Shown piece by piece: positions 1-12,445 of a stretch of DNA of 64,000 bases. Origin of the DNA: Udeniomyces pyricola (lineage: Eukaryota; Basidiomycota; Tremellomycetes; Cystofilobasidiales; Mrakiaceae); assembly GCA_039545295.1 (NCBI GenBank), contig BCIK01000013.1, forward strand, positions 496,001-560,000, given 5' to 3'. A program made the translations under genes and the position numbers. The notes under the pieces are model-generated. The model was not told the origin of the DNA. It saw only the letters and a program-made list of their open reading frames with translations, and searched no databases. Each line of letters begins with the position of its first letter. Position 1 is the stretch's first letter.

Positions 1-1324
1 GCAGGCAGAAAGAGAAAAGATAAGTACGAAGCGATCCGCAGAGATCAAGCCGTACAGTGAGTAGTTGAGTCGAGCCTAGCAAATCTATTGATGGCCAGAG
101 GGTAGGAGAAGAGCGCTCACCGAGGCTCGGCTTCCGACGATGAGAATCCGTTTGCCGTGGAACCGTTCAGGCGAGCGATACCATCTCGAATGGGAGATCT
201 TTCCGGGAAAATCCCACAGACCGGGTGTCAAGGGAATGAAAGGTTCATAATAATGCCCGTTGGCGAGGACTGTACATACGCCAGAGTGACCAGACCGGTT
301 TGAAGGAAAGCTGACGTCAATCGATGGATAGCGCGCAGCGTCTTGCGTTGCAGCTTAAGGGCAGAAGAACTTACTGATGTGACTGAACGTATCGATCGAG
401 ATCCGACCGTCTGTCGTCGATTTCGACTCAATGGACCATCGATCTGCATCAGATGATGAGTCCGGGTTGTGGTGGATGCGGGTAACTAACGTGTTGAGAC
501 GGATCGACTGATAGAGACTAGCGTCATCAGCGAAAGAGTCCAAACCCATCCAGTCAGCCATCTGCCCGCTCGTCTTTGGACAAAACTGAGGCGCAAGCAG
601 GAAGGCGTGTAGATTTACTCGTGCTTCCTGGCGTAAGCCTCAAGATACGTCTGAATCGTAGCATGTCGGGGAAAGGTATCTGTTTGTGGAGGAAAGGGTT
701 CCCCGCGAAATGCCATTCTGTTGGGTCCGTTCAGAGGCAACCGCGATCGTTCAGCTTTGTTCGGCCCATCACACGATCACTCGTCGAGATTGACGCCCAC
801 CCTTCTGGAAGGAAGGAAATCAACTGACACCTCGTTAGGTAAATTAGTGCGTAAACCGCGGTAGAGGGCGTTGGGGGGTACGATTTGTGGATCGACAATT
901 TCGGCGGGCGTGCGGGCGACAGCAAAGCCTTCAGAGGTGAAAGAGACGATGCATTCCCCTGGATCGTCTCCTTCGTAGTTCCTGTGATGTGATCAAGAAG
1001 AGGGACATCGGCGGGAGGTGAAATGATGAGTCAATGCGACAGTCATGTATCAATAAGCGATCGGAGCTTGAAACCGTTCCCCTTCCCTTCGCTTTTGTTC
1101 GATGCTAAAATACACCCTCATGTTACTGTCTAGATTAATGTTACGTCACTTAAAACATACCATAGACCACCGACAGCGCCCTTTGCCTCGTAGCAGACGA
1201 TCCGGTCGAGTGAAAGGCCCTCGGCCTGGAGAAGGCCGACTTGGCGTAGTCCGAGAGCACCCGCGCCGATGACCGCGATCCGGGTAAGAAGTGGAAGCAA
1301 AGGGGTGGAAGAAGCGTCGGACAT
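1..1324 (-). CDS. Flavin-containing monooxygenase, 3' part beyond left edge
   Basis: FAD/NADPH-dependent monooxygenase of the FMO family (soft-nucleophile or Baeyer-Villiger-type oxygenation; the substrate cannot be read). The start is the ATG at 1324, which gives a short leader and then the dinucleotide-binding motif GAGALG at residues 20-25. Exons that join in phase are 1324-1161, 981-829, 717-619, 517-375 and 269-121. Together they read GGLWNYEGDD, then the family landmark LYRGLRTNLP followed by VMAF, then IRLNTLVTRI, LANGHYYEP and the NADPH-site stretch ILIVGSRAS. That order is typical of fungal FMO-like proteins. A donor follows position 121 and I could not place the next exon in bases 1-120, so the C-terminal half is missing from the window. 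Family assignment is firm; the specific function is unknown. Confidence 0.85.
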
Positions 1325-1788
1325 ATCGAGATGAAGGTAGAGAGACGTTAGAATGTAGAAGCAGACATGCGAGGGGACGGACGAGAAGACAGGGAGCAAA
1401 GGGGGCAGCACGAAGGTGAACAACGCCACGAGACGGACGGCTTGCGTTATCGAACGTAATATTACGTGTAGACGGACGGAGCGGAGATAGGCGAGATCCG
1501 AGAAGCTTATTATAATCACTGGGCTGTGCATGGCCGCTGATGAGCTGTTGCTCAGTCTGACTTCATGACCGGCGCGTGTACGACAGGCATGCAAGTCCCC
1601 GTTGCCCTTCGGCCCTTCTGATCTCTTCCAATCGTCTCGTCTCGTCTCTTGCCTCATCTTCCGGTACCCAGCTATTGCTGTTTCTCCCCCTCACCTTTTT
1701 TTTCCTGCTCCCTCGACTATTCTCCTCAACACGTTGTAACGGCGACTCGACTCTCGCGCACCTCACGCCTTGACGTCCGCTCATCCGG
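1325..1788. promoter_or_regulatory. Divergent intergenic region, FMO / WDR48
   Basis: This 464-base gap lies between the FMO start (minus) and the WDR48 start (plus), so it should hold both promoters. No TATA box or other recognisable element stands out. It is pyrimidine-rich just upstream of 1789, as is usual ahead of fungal start codons. The long ORFs that cross it are not supported by similarity. Confidence 0.4.
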
Positions 1789-4700
1789 ATGGCACCCCCG
1801 ACCCTAGACGGCATCAACCGCCGCGTCTCCTACGTCGTGCCCTCGCCAACCTCCCCTCCCCCGTATCTCTCGCTTCCTTCACCCACCCACCCTCGCAATG
1901 GGTCCCCTCATCCCATCCTACTCCCTGCATCTGCTCATACAATTACCCAAACCTTTACGACCCCACCTCAGGCCAACCACCCCCAACACTCGCTCGGCGT
2001 GCCTGCCCTCGCGCTCGACGCTTCGACTCAACTTGCTGGCAAAGATGGCCCCGAGGGTCTCCTTTACACGGCCGGTCGCGATGGTCTGATCGCGTCTTGG
2101 GAACTTGGTATCAGCATGAAACGGAGAACACGAAGGGCTGGGTTTGAAGAAGGCGAGAGACGGGGTTGGGTCCGATGGGACGATATTGAAGGTGGGGGAG
2201 AGGACGACTTTGACGAAACGGCCGAGGATCAGAGCTGGGAGCAGATTCGGAGTGAAGATGATGATCTGGGCAAGGACATTCCTTACGAAGAAAGATGGCA
2301 ACCTGATCCAGACCTCGTTGATCGTCGAAAGGTGCGTACGCAACAATAATGATTGGGAAGGGGGGGGGGGGGGGAATAGGCCGAGGCACCCCACCTTGTA
2401 TCCTATCGCCAGTCGTCAAGCTATGCTCCGAGGATGTCGGCGTACTCGTATCTGTATATGCTGACTCATCAAATACACAACCTTCTCTCACATCTCTCGA
2501 CGATGGATCGTTAGCCCTCGGCGAGCTTCCGCCAGTGTGTTCAGTACCATACCGACTGGGTCAATGACATCGTCCTTTGCAACCTCAACCAGACGCTCGT
2601 CTCTGCCTCGTCCGACCGAACCATCCGCGCCTGGAACCCGCACTCACCCGAGGGGGCCATGGCACCGACGGTGATTGGAGAGCATCAAGACTATGTTCGA
2701 TGCCTGGCCTACAGGTGAGTCACGTCGACGAAGGCAGGCCGGGGCTGGAGAGTTCGACCAAGTGGCTGTCTTGTCCGAAAGCGTAACTGTGGATTCTGAT
2801 GTTATCCTTCCTTACCGTCATGCTCGCCATCCAGTCGCGAGCAGAAATGGGTGGTATCAGGTGGTCTAGACCGTCAAATCAAGCTCTGGGACCTTACGCG
2901 AACCTCTTCTCAGCAACCGGTCCTCAACCTCAACGCCTCGGATACTAAGAAGGAAAAGTCCTCCATTTATTCCCTCGCGACGTGTCCTTCTGGCAATCTC
3001 GTCGCAGCAGGTACACCAGAGCGTGTCATCCGTGTTTGGGACCCGCGAGCGGGCGGACGGAGGATTTGCAAGCTCGTCGGGCACACAGACAACATCCGGG
3101 CCCTCGTTATCAGCGAAGATGGCAAATACGTGAGGCCTCCCACCTGTCTTGCATGACGACATCCTCTTCCTTGCAGCTGGATATTTAAGAACTATGAACT
3201 AACGGTGAACGTTGTCTTGTTGTTTTCAGATGCTCTCGGGATCTTCGGACACGACGTTCGTACTGGGAGCCTTGCTTGGCTCACGTCGCTTTTGAATAGA
3301 GATTGTCCAAACGCAGTCTTGATTTAACGCTCTGTTTTCCTCTTTCTCTCCCCTCGATACTTCACAGTATCAAGCTCTGGTCCCTCGCCGCTCAACGTGT
3401 CCTCCACACCTTCAATCATCACGCCGATCCAGTCTGGTCCCTCTTCTCTTCCCATCCCAACCTGGAGCGATTCTACTCTGGCGATCGCGCCGGCAATATT
3501 GCCATTGTCGACATGGAGCGCTGCTCCGACGTCTTTGAGGGCGAGTGCACCCTTCTCGCATCGCCATCTTCTACAGAACAGGCCTCGTCATCGGAGGACC
3601 CCTCAGGGGGCTCAAACCCGCTCGCGAACCGGTCTTGCAAAGGTATCAACAGGCTCGTTGCCCTGGACGATGCCTACGTCTGGGCGAGTACGAGTAGTAG
3701 CAGTGTCAGCATGTACAAGGATGTCGGGAAGCGGACACGACGCGTCCCTAGCTTTCGTCCGAGCGGCGTCTTTGAAGAAGACCCGTTCGACGTCGACGAC
3801 GAAGACGATGATGCTCTTGGAATGCAAGGCATGGAGCTTGGGAGTCCAACCAACGAGGGAACACCTCTCTCGCCGGCAGCCATGCCGACCGCCGGCGGTC
3901 CGCTTGTCGCGTTGCCTCGCTCGGGTTCCCTTCGAGCCATGGATCCAACTTCTCAGTCCACATCTCAGCTCGAACCAGCCATCTCGTCGTCATCGTTCAA
4001 GAGACTCTCCTTTGACCTGGCTGGCACCTCGCTTGGACCAACCCGATCACGTGACTCGCAATCTGTCGCCTTCGCCCCGACCACTCTGTCCCCACCAGCC
4101 CCGACTTTGACAGGTACCACTAGCGACCGATCGATCTCATTCACCAACCCACCGTCGAGCGAAACCTATACTTCCTCCCTCATTCGCAACCTTCGCAAAG
4201 ATCGCATCAACACCATATCTGCCCAATCTATCCACTCTTCTGCCGGAGGGTCTGATTACGAATCGCCCCCCTCTTCCTTACCGCACCAACACCAGCTAGT
4301 TTCTTCCCTACTTTCTCCTCCACCTCCTCCAATTGGCCCAGGATCCAGCTCAACCATCGTTCCTCTGCTCCATGGACTGCCGTACGAGTCTCTCGTTAAC
4401 CTGGGCTCGTCAGACAGTCCATACGGGCTCTTTTCGGTCGGAGGCGGCCGTCGCGCCGATACAGAAATTGCGACCATCTATTCGGCGGCGTCAGTCCTGT
4501 CCGTCCCGCATTACGCGAGGCATCATTCAGACCTGACTCAGACGAGGGACTCGATGGCGAAGACGTCTGCGTCAACGTCGGACGCTTGTGATCCGCTCAA
4601 TAGCGGAGATGCCTCCCTGCAACTTCATCAACAGCCCTCGTCCACGACGGGCCTCAGCGAGAGGGATATCATCAGGCAGGTCAAGATGAGCTTTGAGGAT

Positions 4701-7611
4701 CGAGACGAGGTAGGAGAGGCCGTGCCTGTGCGAAAGAAGCCGGACGGCGTTATCGAAGGCAAGCATGGCTTGGTGAGAAGCTTGATGCTGAACGACAAGC
4801 AGCACGCTGTCACATGCGATACTGCCGGAGGTAAGTTGATACTCATCGCCGTCGATGGTGGATCTAAGGACCGGGTTGCTTGAGATCGCTCTGATCGGCT
4901 TTCTTTTATGTACCTGTTCCCCCCTTTTTTTCCTTGGGTATCTCTGTCTTTTCAACCAGTTATTGCGGTTTGGTCCATCATCTTTTGCCGTTGCGTCGGC
5001 CTGATCTCTTCCGAAGAAGTTTTTGCGGCTCATCTCGCCTCCGCTTCGGCCGACGAGGATCTCACGCCGCGCGAAGCTCTCGAACTCGTCAAGGAGCGTA
5101 TCGAAGGCGAAGCCGTCACACCGACGTGGTGCTCCGTCGACACACGCATCGGCGGTCTGACGGTCCATCTTGAAGAAGGCCGATGCTTTGACGCGGAGAT
5201 CCATCTGGACGAGCTAGGGGAGGAATTGGAAGGATCCTTCAAGGAAGACCAGCGAGGTAAATTTTGGACGTATTGGCTCTTGCCTGACTCCGGTTGTTAT
5301 CACCTCATTGTTGACCATTTCTCTCTCTTCACGTCGTTCATGCCTGGATGGCTGTCTCCTTTCTCTCTCTTCCTTTTCTTCGCACTCGTCTTTAGTTTCT
5401 GTGGGCAAGCTCCTCATTACCAATCTCTTCTCGGGCTTCATTCAATCCTCCGTCGAGGCCCAACAAACTCTCACTTCAGCTCATCTATCCCCTAACCCCT
5501 CATCCACTGGCATCTCTCGCTCACCTGCCCCAACGCACATCCCCATCCATTCCCTCTCTCACACTGCGACCAAGCTCGTGCCCAGATCCAACCCCTCCGG
5601 GAGCAGTCATAGCAGTACTGCGCCAACGCCTACCACGCCCGGCATCACCGTTCTCTCCTCCCTCGCCACCCCAGCCATGACGCCCGCCCTCGCTCCTGAT
5701 GATGCGGATTTCTTCTCCCTTCCTCTCCAACCTCACTCGCTTGCGTCAATCCCCCAATCTCCCACGTCAGGATCCATGCTCATTCCTTCGACTCCAGGCT
5801 CGATGTCAAGCCCTGCCACGACGACAACAACGATGGACCCGAACGGAGGGGGAGGATACTTTGCGAAACCGACGGCGACTTCGACTTCTTCTTCGTCGAG
5901 ACCTTCGAGCTCAGCAGGCGCGTTGAGCCCAGGTGGGGGAGGTGATTCTACCCCTGGGGGAATCCAGGGAAACAATGGCGCGATCACGCCAGGTGGAGGT
6001 AGCTTCATGGGCAAGCTTCGGTTCGGAGGGAAGAAGAAAGCGGCAGCAGCAGCGGCGGCAGCGGCAGCCTCAAACGCAGCAGGTACAGGAAGTAATTCGG
6101 GCGCGAACGGATCGTTGTCAGAAGAGGAAAGACAAAGGAGAGCTGATGAAGAAAAGGTGCGAATTCCTTCTGTTTTTTCCCCTATTTCTTTCTCTATTTT
6201 CTATCTCTTCTTCTTTGTTCCTTCCGACAATGCTGCTGGTCCCATCTGTTGGACCGGCCGGGGAGCTTTTGAATGTGTGGGAGACAGAGGAGGATACTGA
6301 CGAAGCGTTTTCTTTCTTTCTTGCTTTTGTCTTTGTCGTTTCCTAGTACGGCAACATTTCCGCTCGAGACCTGCGTCAACGACGTCTTCTTGCCTCGCTT
6401 AAATCCCGACCGTTCACGCCACCCAACCCGACCGATATCCCACTTCTGCCCTTCTCCTTTCCCTCTTCCCACTCTCCTTCTTCTTCTTCTTCGTCCGCAA
6501 CAAACCCCGCGATTTTTATTGACGAAGGTTCTCGGGCTGACGGGGGTTGGAAAGTCATTTGGCGGGGTACGGTTGGATCGACGGAATCCGATCGGGAGAC
6601 GTTGGAGATGTGCTTGCCGAGTTGGGTCATTGAGTTCTTGCTGACGGGTCGAGGGGCGTTGAAGGAACCCGTCAAGATGAGCTTCGTGTTGGAACCTTGG
6701 GATAAGACCCATGGAGGGCTGGACGAGTTGCCGAACGGGTGGGTCTTTGCTGCTTCCTTGATTCGAGTTTATGGTGGTGGGGGAAGGAAAAGAATATGGT
6801 GAAGCGGATAGGATCAGTTGAACTGACGATGTGATTTGTTTATCTCCCTCCTTAACAACCCCCCCCCCCCTTTTTACCTTCAACCCTGACCCTTTCATTT
6901 GCCACTAACCCATCTTGCATCATTTCTCCCACCACAGTAATTCGCGTCTGACCGCTACTCGATCTCTGAGGATGAGAAAAGTTTGCGCCTACGTACGGTC
7001 TCTTTCCTCTTGCTTAATCTCCTTTTTCTTCTTGCGTCGTCTGTCCAATTATGTTCTTCTTCATAATGATGTCTCTCTTTCTTACCTTTCATCCTGTCTT
7101 TTTTTTCTTATTTCCACTGTCCCCACTACCTGTGTACATATTCTTTTCCATCCCTCAGATCATGGACCGTCTCTCTCTCGGTGTCCCTCGTTCTCGCGCT
7201 GTGTCCCTCTCGGGCGGATCGACATTCCATCCAACTCCATCCGGTTCCCCTCGTCTCCATCCTACCAACCCAACGTTTGCTCCCAACAACAGCGGTGATC
7301 ACGCAACTTCCACCCCTCTCTCTCCTACTTCCTCATCACCAGCGAGCCGGCCAGAGGACTTCCTCGAGTTGGTGTGCAACAACATGGTTTTACCGCCCAA
7401 GATGACGTTGGCGATGGTGAGGCAGTTTGTGTTCCGTCAAGGGGGTGATATCTTGATTTACTACCGTCGAAAGGAAAGTAGTGGTGGTGGCGGGGGAATA
7501 GAATGGGGTGGGACGACGATGGGAGGACCTGGTAGTGGTGGTGGTGGTGCGGAGCTTGGAAGTGGGAATGTACCTGTGATGGCGTCTGCGACGGGGATGG
7601 TGGGGAGGTGA
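1789..7611 (+). CDS. WDR48/UAF1-like WD-repeat protein, activator of ubiquitin proteases
   Basis: Homologue of WDR48/UAF1, which binds and activates USP1/USP12/USP46-type deubiquitinases. Ten exons join without frame loss: 1789-2331, 2545-2714, 2835-3129, 3230-3255, 3368-4830, 4960-5256, 5396-6156, 6347-6738, 6938-6992 and 7159-7611 (about 1,484 aa). Visible landmarks include the WD motifs [38 protein letters not shown] and SGSSDTTIKLWS. The C-terminal ancillary and SUMO-like region (DUF3337) follows with [30 protein letters not shown] and [22 protein letters not shown]. Animal WDR48 is about 680 aa. The extra length is low-complexity Ser/Pro/Gly inserts, including about 300 residues after the propeller and a poly-Ala run near 6045. 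Exon 4 is only 26 nt. A GG-rich run at about 2357-2373 lies in intron 1. Confidence 0.9.
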
Positions 7612-8489
7612 ACCATGGTACCTACAGAAGGGGTGGAAAGAGGAAGAGGGGAGAGGAACGGAACGTCGGCGTATGTAGGTATGTGTGCGTAGTGAGGCGT
7701 ATGGTGCAGCCGCATATAGGAGGCCTGGCCCTTGCGAGTGGGAGACAACAAGAAGAGAAGAAGAAGAAAAAGAAGAAGAGGAGAGAGGTTGAGGGGTTAC
7801 GATGACAACTCATAAAAAGTTAGCGGGTCATACGGTTGTAGAGTTTTGGTTTCTTTTCCTTTTCCTTTTTCTTCTTCTTCTTCTTCTTCTTTTCTTCCAC
7901 TTCCCCCTTTACCTTTTTGTTCTTTTTTTCCATTTTTTTTCTTCTTTCCCTGGACCCATATCGACATCTTTGCCTTCCCCATCTCGCGTGCTTTCTTCTT
8001 CTTCTTCTTCCTCTTCCTTTCTTATCTCTCTCTTTCTCTTTTTCTCTTCTCTGTCATTATCTCTTCTCTCTTTCCCTCCTCATTCCGGGTCTTTCAACCC
8101 TTTTTTATTTCCTCCCCCCCTTTTTTTTGTTTCCTTTTCGTCTGGACATATGGTGATATATCACATGCGGTTTCCGCAGTTTTTGGTTTCATCGTGGTAA
8201 AGAGAGACTGAAGTTGCATAATGGATGAGATATAGAACAGGAAGACAAAGAAAGAAGTAAGTTAAGGTTTGTGAGTGACTATGCCTGTGGTCCATCAAGC
8301 TCCGCGAAGGTATAATGTATATACATGCGATGCCATTTGTCAGCAGGGCTGTTCGTCCAGTTAGATCTTCCCTTCTCGGGTTCCTGCATCGCGAGGCTTG
8401 GCCTTCCCGATCAGCTTGGACTATCGAGCAGTCTTCTCAAATGAGGGAAGAATAACGAAGAAAGAAAGAAAGAAAAGAGACGGACTCAC
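7612..8489. other. Low-complexity intergenic tract 3' of WDR48
   Basis: About 0.9 kb with no supported gene. From roughly 7750 to 8150 it is almost pure pyrimidine on the plus strand (CTT, TTC and CCC repeats), preceded by an AAG-rich purine stretch at 7753-7785. The ORFs here are artefacts of biased composition. It probably holds the WDR48 3' UTR. Confidence 0.6.
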
Positions 8490-8801
8490 ATCGCCATCCA
8501 TCTTTGTGCCCTTCCAATCTTGGATCCCATACCCTTTGACCTCCTCCCTCCAGTAGCCGTCCTTACGACGGACGATCGCGATAGCTGACCCCCGGATATG
8601 CCACTGCTGAAGGGTAGAACAGATGAAGGCGTCGGTAGAAGGAGATAAGATGTTACCTCCTGTAGTGGTGGAAGGGAGAGCTGATTGGAGCGAGTTGGAC
8701 CAAGAGGTGAAGAGGGACAGCAGTGTCGGAAGGGAGGGAAGGAGATGGAGAAAAGGAGGAAGATGCACGGTTGATGGTGTCGAGATGGGTTGAAATGACA
8801 T
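8490..8801 (-). pseudogene. Truncated beta-lactamase-like serine hydrolase, first exon only
   Basis: The reading frame from the ATG at 8801 ends in a stretch containing WHIRGSAIAIVRR, then VKGYGIQDW and TKMDGD. This matches the N-terminal approach of the beta-lactamase/transpeptidase-like (penicillin-binding-protein) fold, which reads roughly W-x-I-P-G-x-A-hydrophobic-V, then GYG. A good donor (GTGAGT) follows at 8489, but no downstream exon with the expected catalytic SxxK region exists on this strand before WDR48: the next 400 bases lack similarity and then turn into purine/pyrimidine low complexity. I therefore call it a gene remnant. It could instead be a short divergent gene whose second exon I failed to see. 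The in-frame extension upstream to 9005 has no support. Confidence 0.5.
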
Positions 8802-9287
8802 GGTGGGTGGGAGCAGAGAAGAGATCAGAAATATGTCAAGGGCTGAGAAGGACATATGTATAGCAAGTTCCGGACAACAATCATGAGGAAGAAACTCACA
8901 GCTAGGGTGCCTGGCTTCTGCATCTCTGTCGCATCTAGTACCCGGCTGGTATCCGTCAATCCCGTGAAGCGCCGTCGAGGTCCGTTCCTCGTCTGACCAA
9001 AACAAGGAGGATCATGTCGAACCATCGGAGATAATCGCCATGTCACCCAATCTCATCCAAGTACTTTGCGTACAGTTTCTGCTTCTTCGTCTTCGCAGCT
9101 GTCAGCGCCCTCGAACATACAACTTGTCCATACATATGATGAGCGATAGTGATGATCACCCTGCCTTTTACGAAAGTTCCATCTGCTTCCGCTCGCAATT
9201 CCCTTCCCCCCCTCCTTTCAACCATCGAATTTCCAAGATGAAGTAGTCAGATATATAGTAAGTGGCAAAGAAACTTGAAGAATGAGT
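8802..9287. other. Intergenic region between hydrolase remnant and SDR gene
   Basis: No supported coding feature. It should contain the 3' end of the SDR reductase transcript (its stop is at 9288-9290) and any promoter of the remnant at 8801. The short ORFs on both strands show no recognisable motif. Confidence 0.4.
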
Positions 9288-12045
9288 CTACCATCCTCGC
9301 GCCTTGAGAGACTCATACACTTGAGCGTCAAACGGATTGGGGCAACGAAGGGAAAGGATAGAAGAGAGAAGAAAACAGGTCAGCCAGATATCGTCGACAT
9401 TGATAGGAATGAGAGTTCCTATTCCCCCCCCCCCCTCCCTTCAACATTCCCCCGCACATCACGAAAGAAGAACTCATGACGACAACTCACTGTCTTTGGC
9501 ACACTCTTGAATTCCCCTATACTTGACGCCGAGGACCTTTTCTGCTTTGGCGCCCGAGAAGACGAGAGCATTGGCGGGGTCGTTGGCTTTGGCGGCCGCT
9601 CCCGGCTCACCCTTAGGGATGTTCGGCAAGGGAGGCTCGACCGTTCCGAGGTAATCGGTCAGATCTGGGTGATGATGATGATGTGTTCGGTGAGACGGGA
9701 GGGCGATAGAAGAGATCCGATTTATGGGATGGAAAGGAAAGGATAAAAAACGGGTACAGAAACGCAGAGATGACGTCGTATATCAGCTGCTGGAAAGCAG
9801 AGAGGATAGGAAAGAGGGGTAGAGTTCAAGAAATGAGCAGGAGGTGCCTTGACTCTGACGTATACGGACCTTGCAGCGCGAATGGGCCGGCGGAAGTGAG
9901 GAACCGTTCACCGTTGGCTTCTTCGACGGTGAGAGCCTTGAAGTGGGCATCGGCGACCTCTCGGACATCGACCCAGTTGCCTTGGAGAGACAATGCAAGG
10001 AGCCAGAAGGGTCCGGAGAGGCCAATGAGAGGGGGTTGAATGGAAATCCATGTCGACCGTTTGATGAGGGATGTCAGACAAAGGGGGGGGGGGGGGAGGG
10101 GGAGGGATTGAGGGTCAGAGGTCAAGTCAGTCAGACCCTTCTTACACGTATCCTTACTTGTTCTTCTTTATACAAGGTCGAGGACCCTAGCGGTTCGAAA
10201 GAAAAGGAAGAAGAAAAAGCGCAGCGAACCGTTCTGGCCTGGAAGGTCCTTCTCCGTTTTCTCGCCCTTCATGCAGCTGTAAAAGTTGGCGACCGAGGTG
10301 TTGAGTTTGTCGGGCGACTCGCACTGGTGAAGGATCGGGCCAAACACCAGGGCTAACGTTCAATCGCAGATGTAAGAGGAAAAGTGAATAGACCAGGATA
10401 ACAACGGGTCAGGTACGTGCTAGACGTAAAGGGGTTCAAAAAAAAAGAAAGAAAAAAAAGAGACGAGTGGGAAGCGAAAGTTATTTGAAGTGACGACGAC
10501 TCACGAGGGTTGACAGTTGCGATCCCAAAGGACGTCTTGTTTTCCTTGATGAAGTCCCACGCGGCTTTCTCAGCGAGCTGATGGGAGAAGACAGACAAAC
10601 AGGAGAATGAGAGCACCGGTATGAGCATCTACGATTCGGAATCGATGGCCGAGACAAACAGAAAACGAAGGAGCAACTCGTAGACATGCTTACCGTCTTA
10701 CTGAGACGGTACTTGTGCCCTCCCTCGGCGTCCCTTCCCTTCTCCGCCACGTGCTTAGCCTGTCGTTGGGATATAAGAAAGATTCCATCACAGATATGGC
10801 GTCAGCTCCATAGATCATCTCCCTTGACGGAAGAGGAGTCCCTCTATTTAAGCGCTCGGTACCAACACTGTACTCGTTCCAGTCCTTCTCGGTGAAAGTA
10901 CGAGGGGGCTCAGCGGGATACGCAATCGCAGCGACACTGGAAGTGATGACGATTCGCTTGACGTTGGGGTTGAAAGCATGGGCAGCCTTGAGGATGTTGA
11001 CGGTACCATCAACGGCGGGTCGCTATGGAATGCGAAACCAAAGCCAAAGGATGACGCAAAGGATGGGTACAAAATGAATTGGATGGCGAAAGAGAAACGA
11101 AAGAGTATGCAAGAGGGCGCATAAGTGGGCGGCCAAGACCGATAAATCAAATCAGGTTCAACGCGTCAGAGATAGCGCTTTTGATCTTCCTTTTGGGCAA
11201 CGTCAGTTGAACCAGGACATGCGGATAACGTACAATGAGCTCTTCGGGATCATCCGCTTTCAGGTGGAAGGGAGAAGCCTGGTGAGGATTGAGAGGACGT
11301 GGGATGAGCGAGCTATGACGCTTGGTGAAACAGCATGACAGCCAAGGGGGGGGGGGCTTCAGCTGCGGTGCATGACGTACAGTGTGTGCGATGCCCTCAA
11401 CACCCTTGACGGCTTCGTCAAACGCGTTGGCCTTGGGTCGATATGAAGCGCCGCAGAGGATGCAGATGACACGTGACGAGAAAAAAAAGAAGAAGAAGAA
11501 AAAAGAGAGTATGCTCGGGGTCAGTAGCAGGTCAATAGCGGGAGGCAAGGCAAAGAAGATGGAATGTGTTGTTGAGATGTTTACCTTGCCAATGTCCTCG
11601 ACAATGACGTATTCAAACGGCTGATCCTTGAAAAGGTTCTTGAGGTAATCTCCCTATAAAGGTGATGGAGCGGATGTGAGCCTGTGAACGCGGAAACGCG
11701 TCGGATGGAGCCATCTTGTTGCAATCTACGCCAGCTCGACTGAACGGCGGCATGGTGGATCGCCGGGGCGGGGGATGAATCGATCGCACCTTTTCAGTGC
11801 TACGGACGGTTCCGACGACGGAGTAGCCACCATCGAGGAAAGACTTGACGACGTGGACGGCGATGAAACCAGAGGCACCGGTGACAAGGATCTGTGAGGG
11901 CGGATGGGGCGCAGGAAGAAAGTGGCAGAGAGGCGATGTAAGCCGATGGAGACCGACCAGACACCGAATGGGTGAAGTGATGTGGCATTTAGGAGGAGAT
12001 GAGGACACGAACCTTTGAGCCGGGAGCTGGGACAGTGGATGACAT
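9288..12045 (-). CDS. NADPH-dependent SDR aldehyde/ketone reductase (Gre2/dihydroflavonol-reductase type)
   Basis: Extended short-chain dehydrogenase of the Gre2/cinnamoyl-CoA-reductase-like group, which reduces aldehydes and ketones with NADPH in the cytosol. Twelve small exons join to exactly 344 codons plus stop: 12045-12013, 11891-11790, 11653-11585, 11431-11381, 11278-11234, 11022-10867, 10759-10694, 10577-10505, 10352-10230, 9980-9870, 9664-9491 and 9319-9288. The nucleotide-binding motif TGASGF is at residues 15-20. The catalytic Ser is in ITSSVAA (about 128) and the YRLSK pair is Tyr169/Lys173. VNPPLVFGP, NWVDVREVADAH and the closing ESLKARGW are family landmarks. Length is normal for the family. 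The physiological substrate is not deducible; methylglyoxal or other carbonyl compounds are plausible. Confidence 0.93.
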
Positions 12046-12445
12046 GGTGGGGATTGAAGGATGGGGGGATGAGGATAGGAGATTGATCAGTTGAGGTGGA
12101 GGTATAGAGGGGCGATGGAGGGTAAGCTGTAAGATATATATATATGTATAGCACAATCGACTTGATCACTCAGCAGGAATAGGGATTGCGCAAGCCAGGC
12201 ACAATATGTCATGCACCTTGATTATATATGCTCCAATATCGATGATCGAACATGGTGGATTTACAGGATTCTAGCAAGGAATCACATGTCATAACATATA
12301 AAGATATATACATAGATAATGCAGATTAATTTGTACAGTGTATTGATTCCTCCAACAACATCCGGCCAAGGGCTGTTAATCATGATGATGATAAACTCAG
12401 AGGGAACGATGCAGATGGGTAGTTGTTCATTCAAACCATCAGTTC
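12046..12445. promoter_or_regulatory. Divergent intergenic region, SDR reductase / GlyRS
   Basis: About 400 bases between two divergent starts. It is AT-richer than its surroundings, with alternating TA tracts near 12137-12149 and 12296-12316. These are candidate promoter elements for either gene, but no specific factor site can be named with confidence. Confidence 0.4.

Noticed and set aside
11147..11230. Possible extra SDR exon (frame reading KSAISDALNLI)
   Set aside because: Runs into a stop without a donor; joining 11234 directly to 11022 gives the conserved ELI-RPAVDGT junction in phase.
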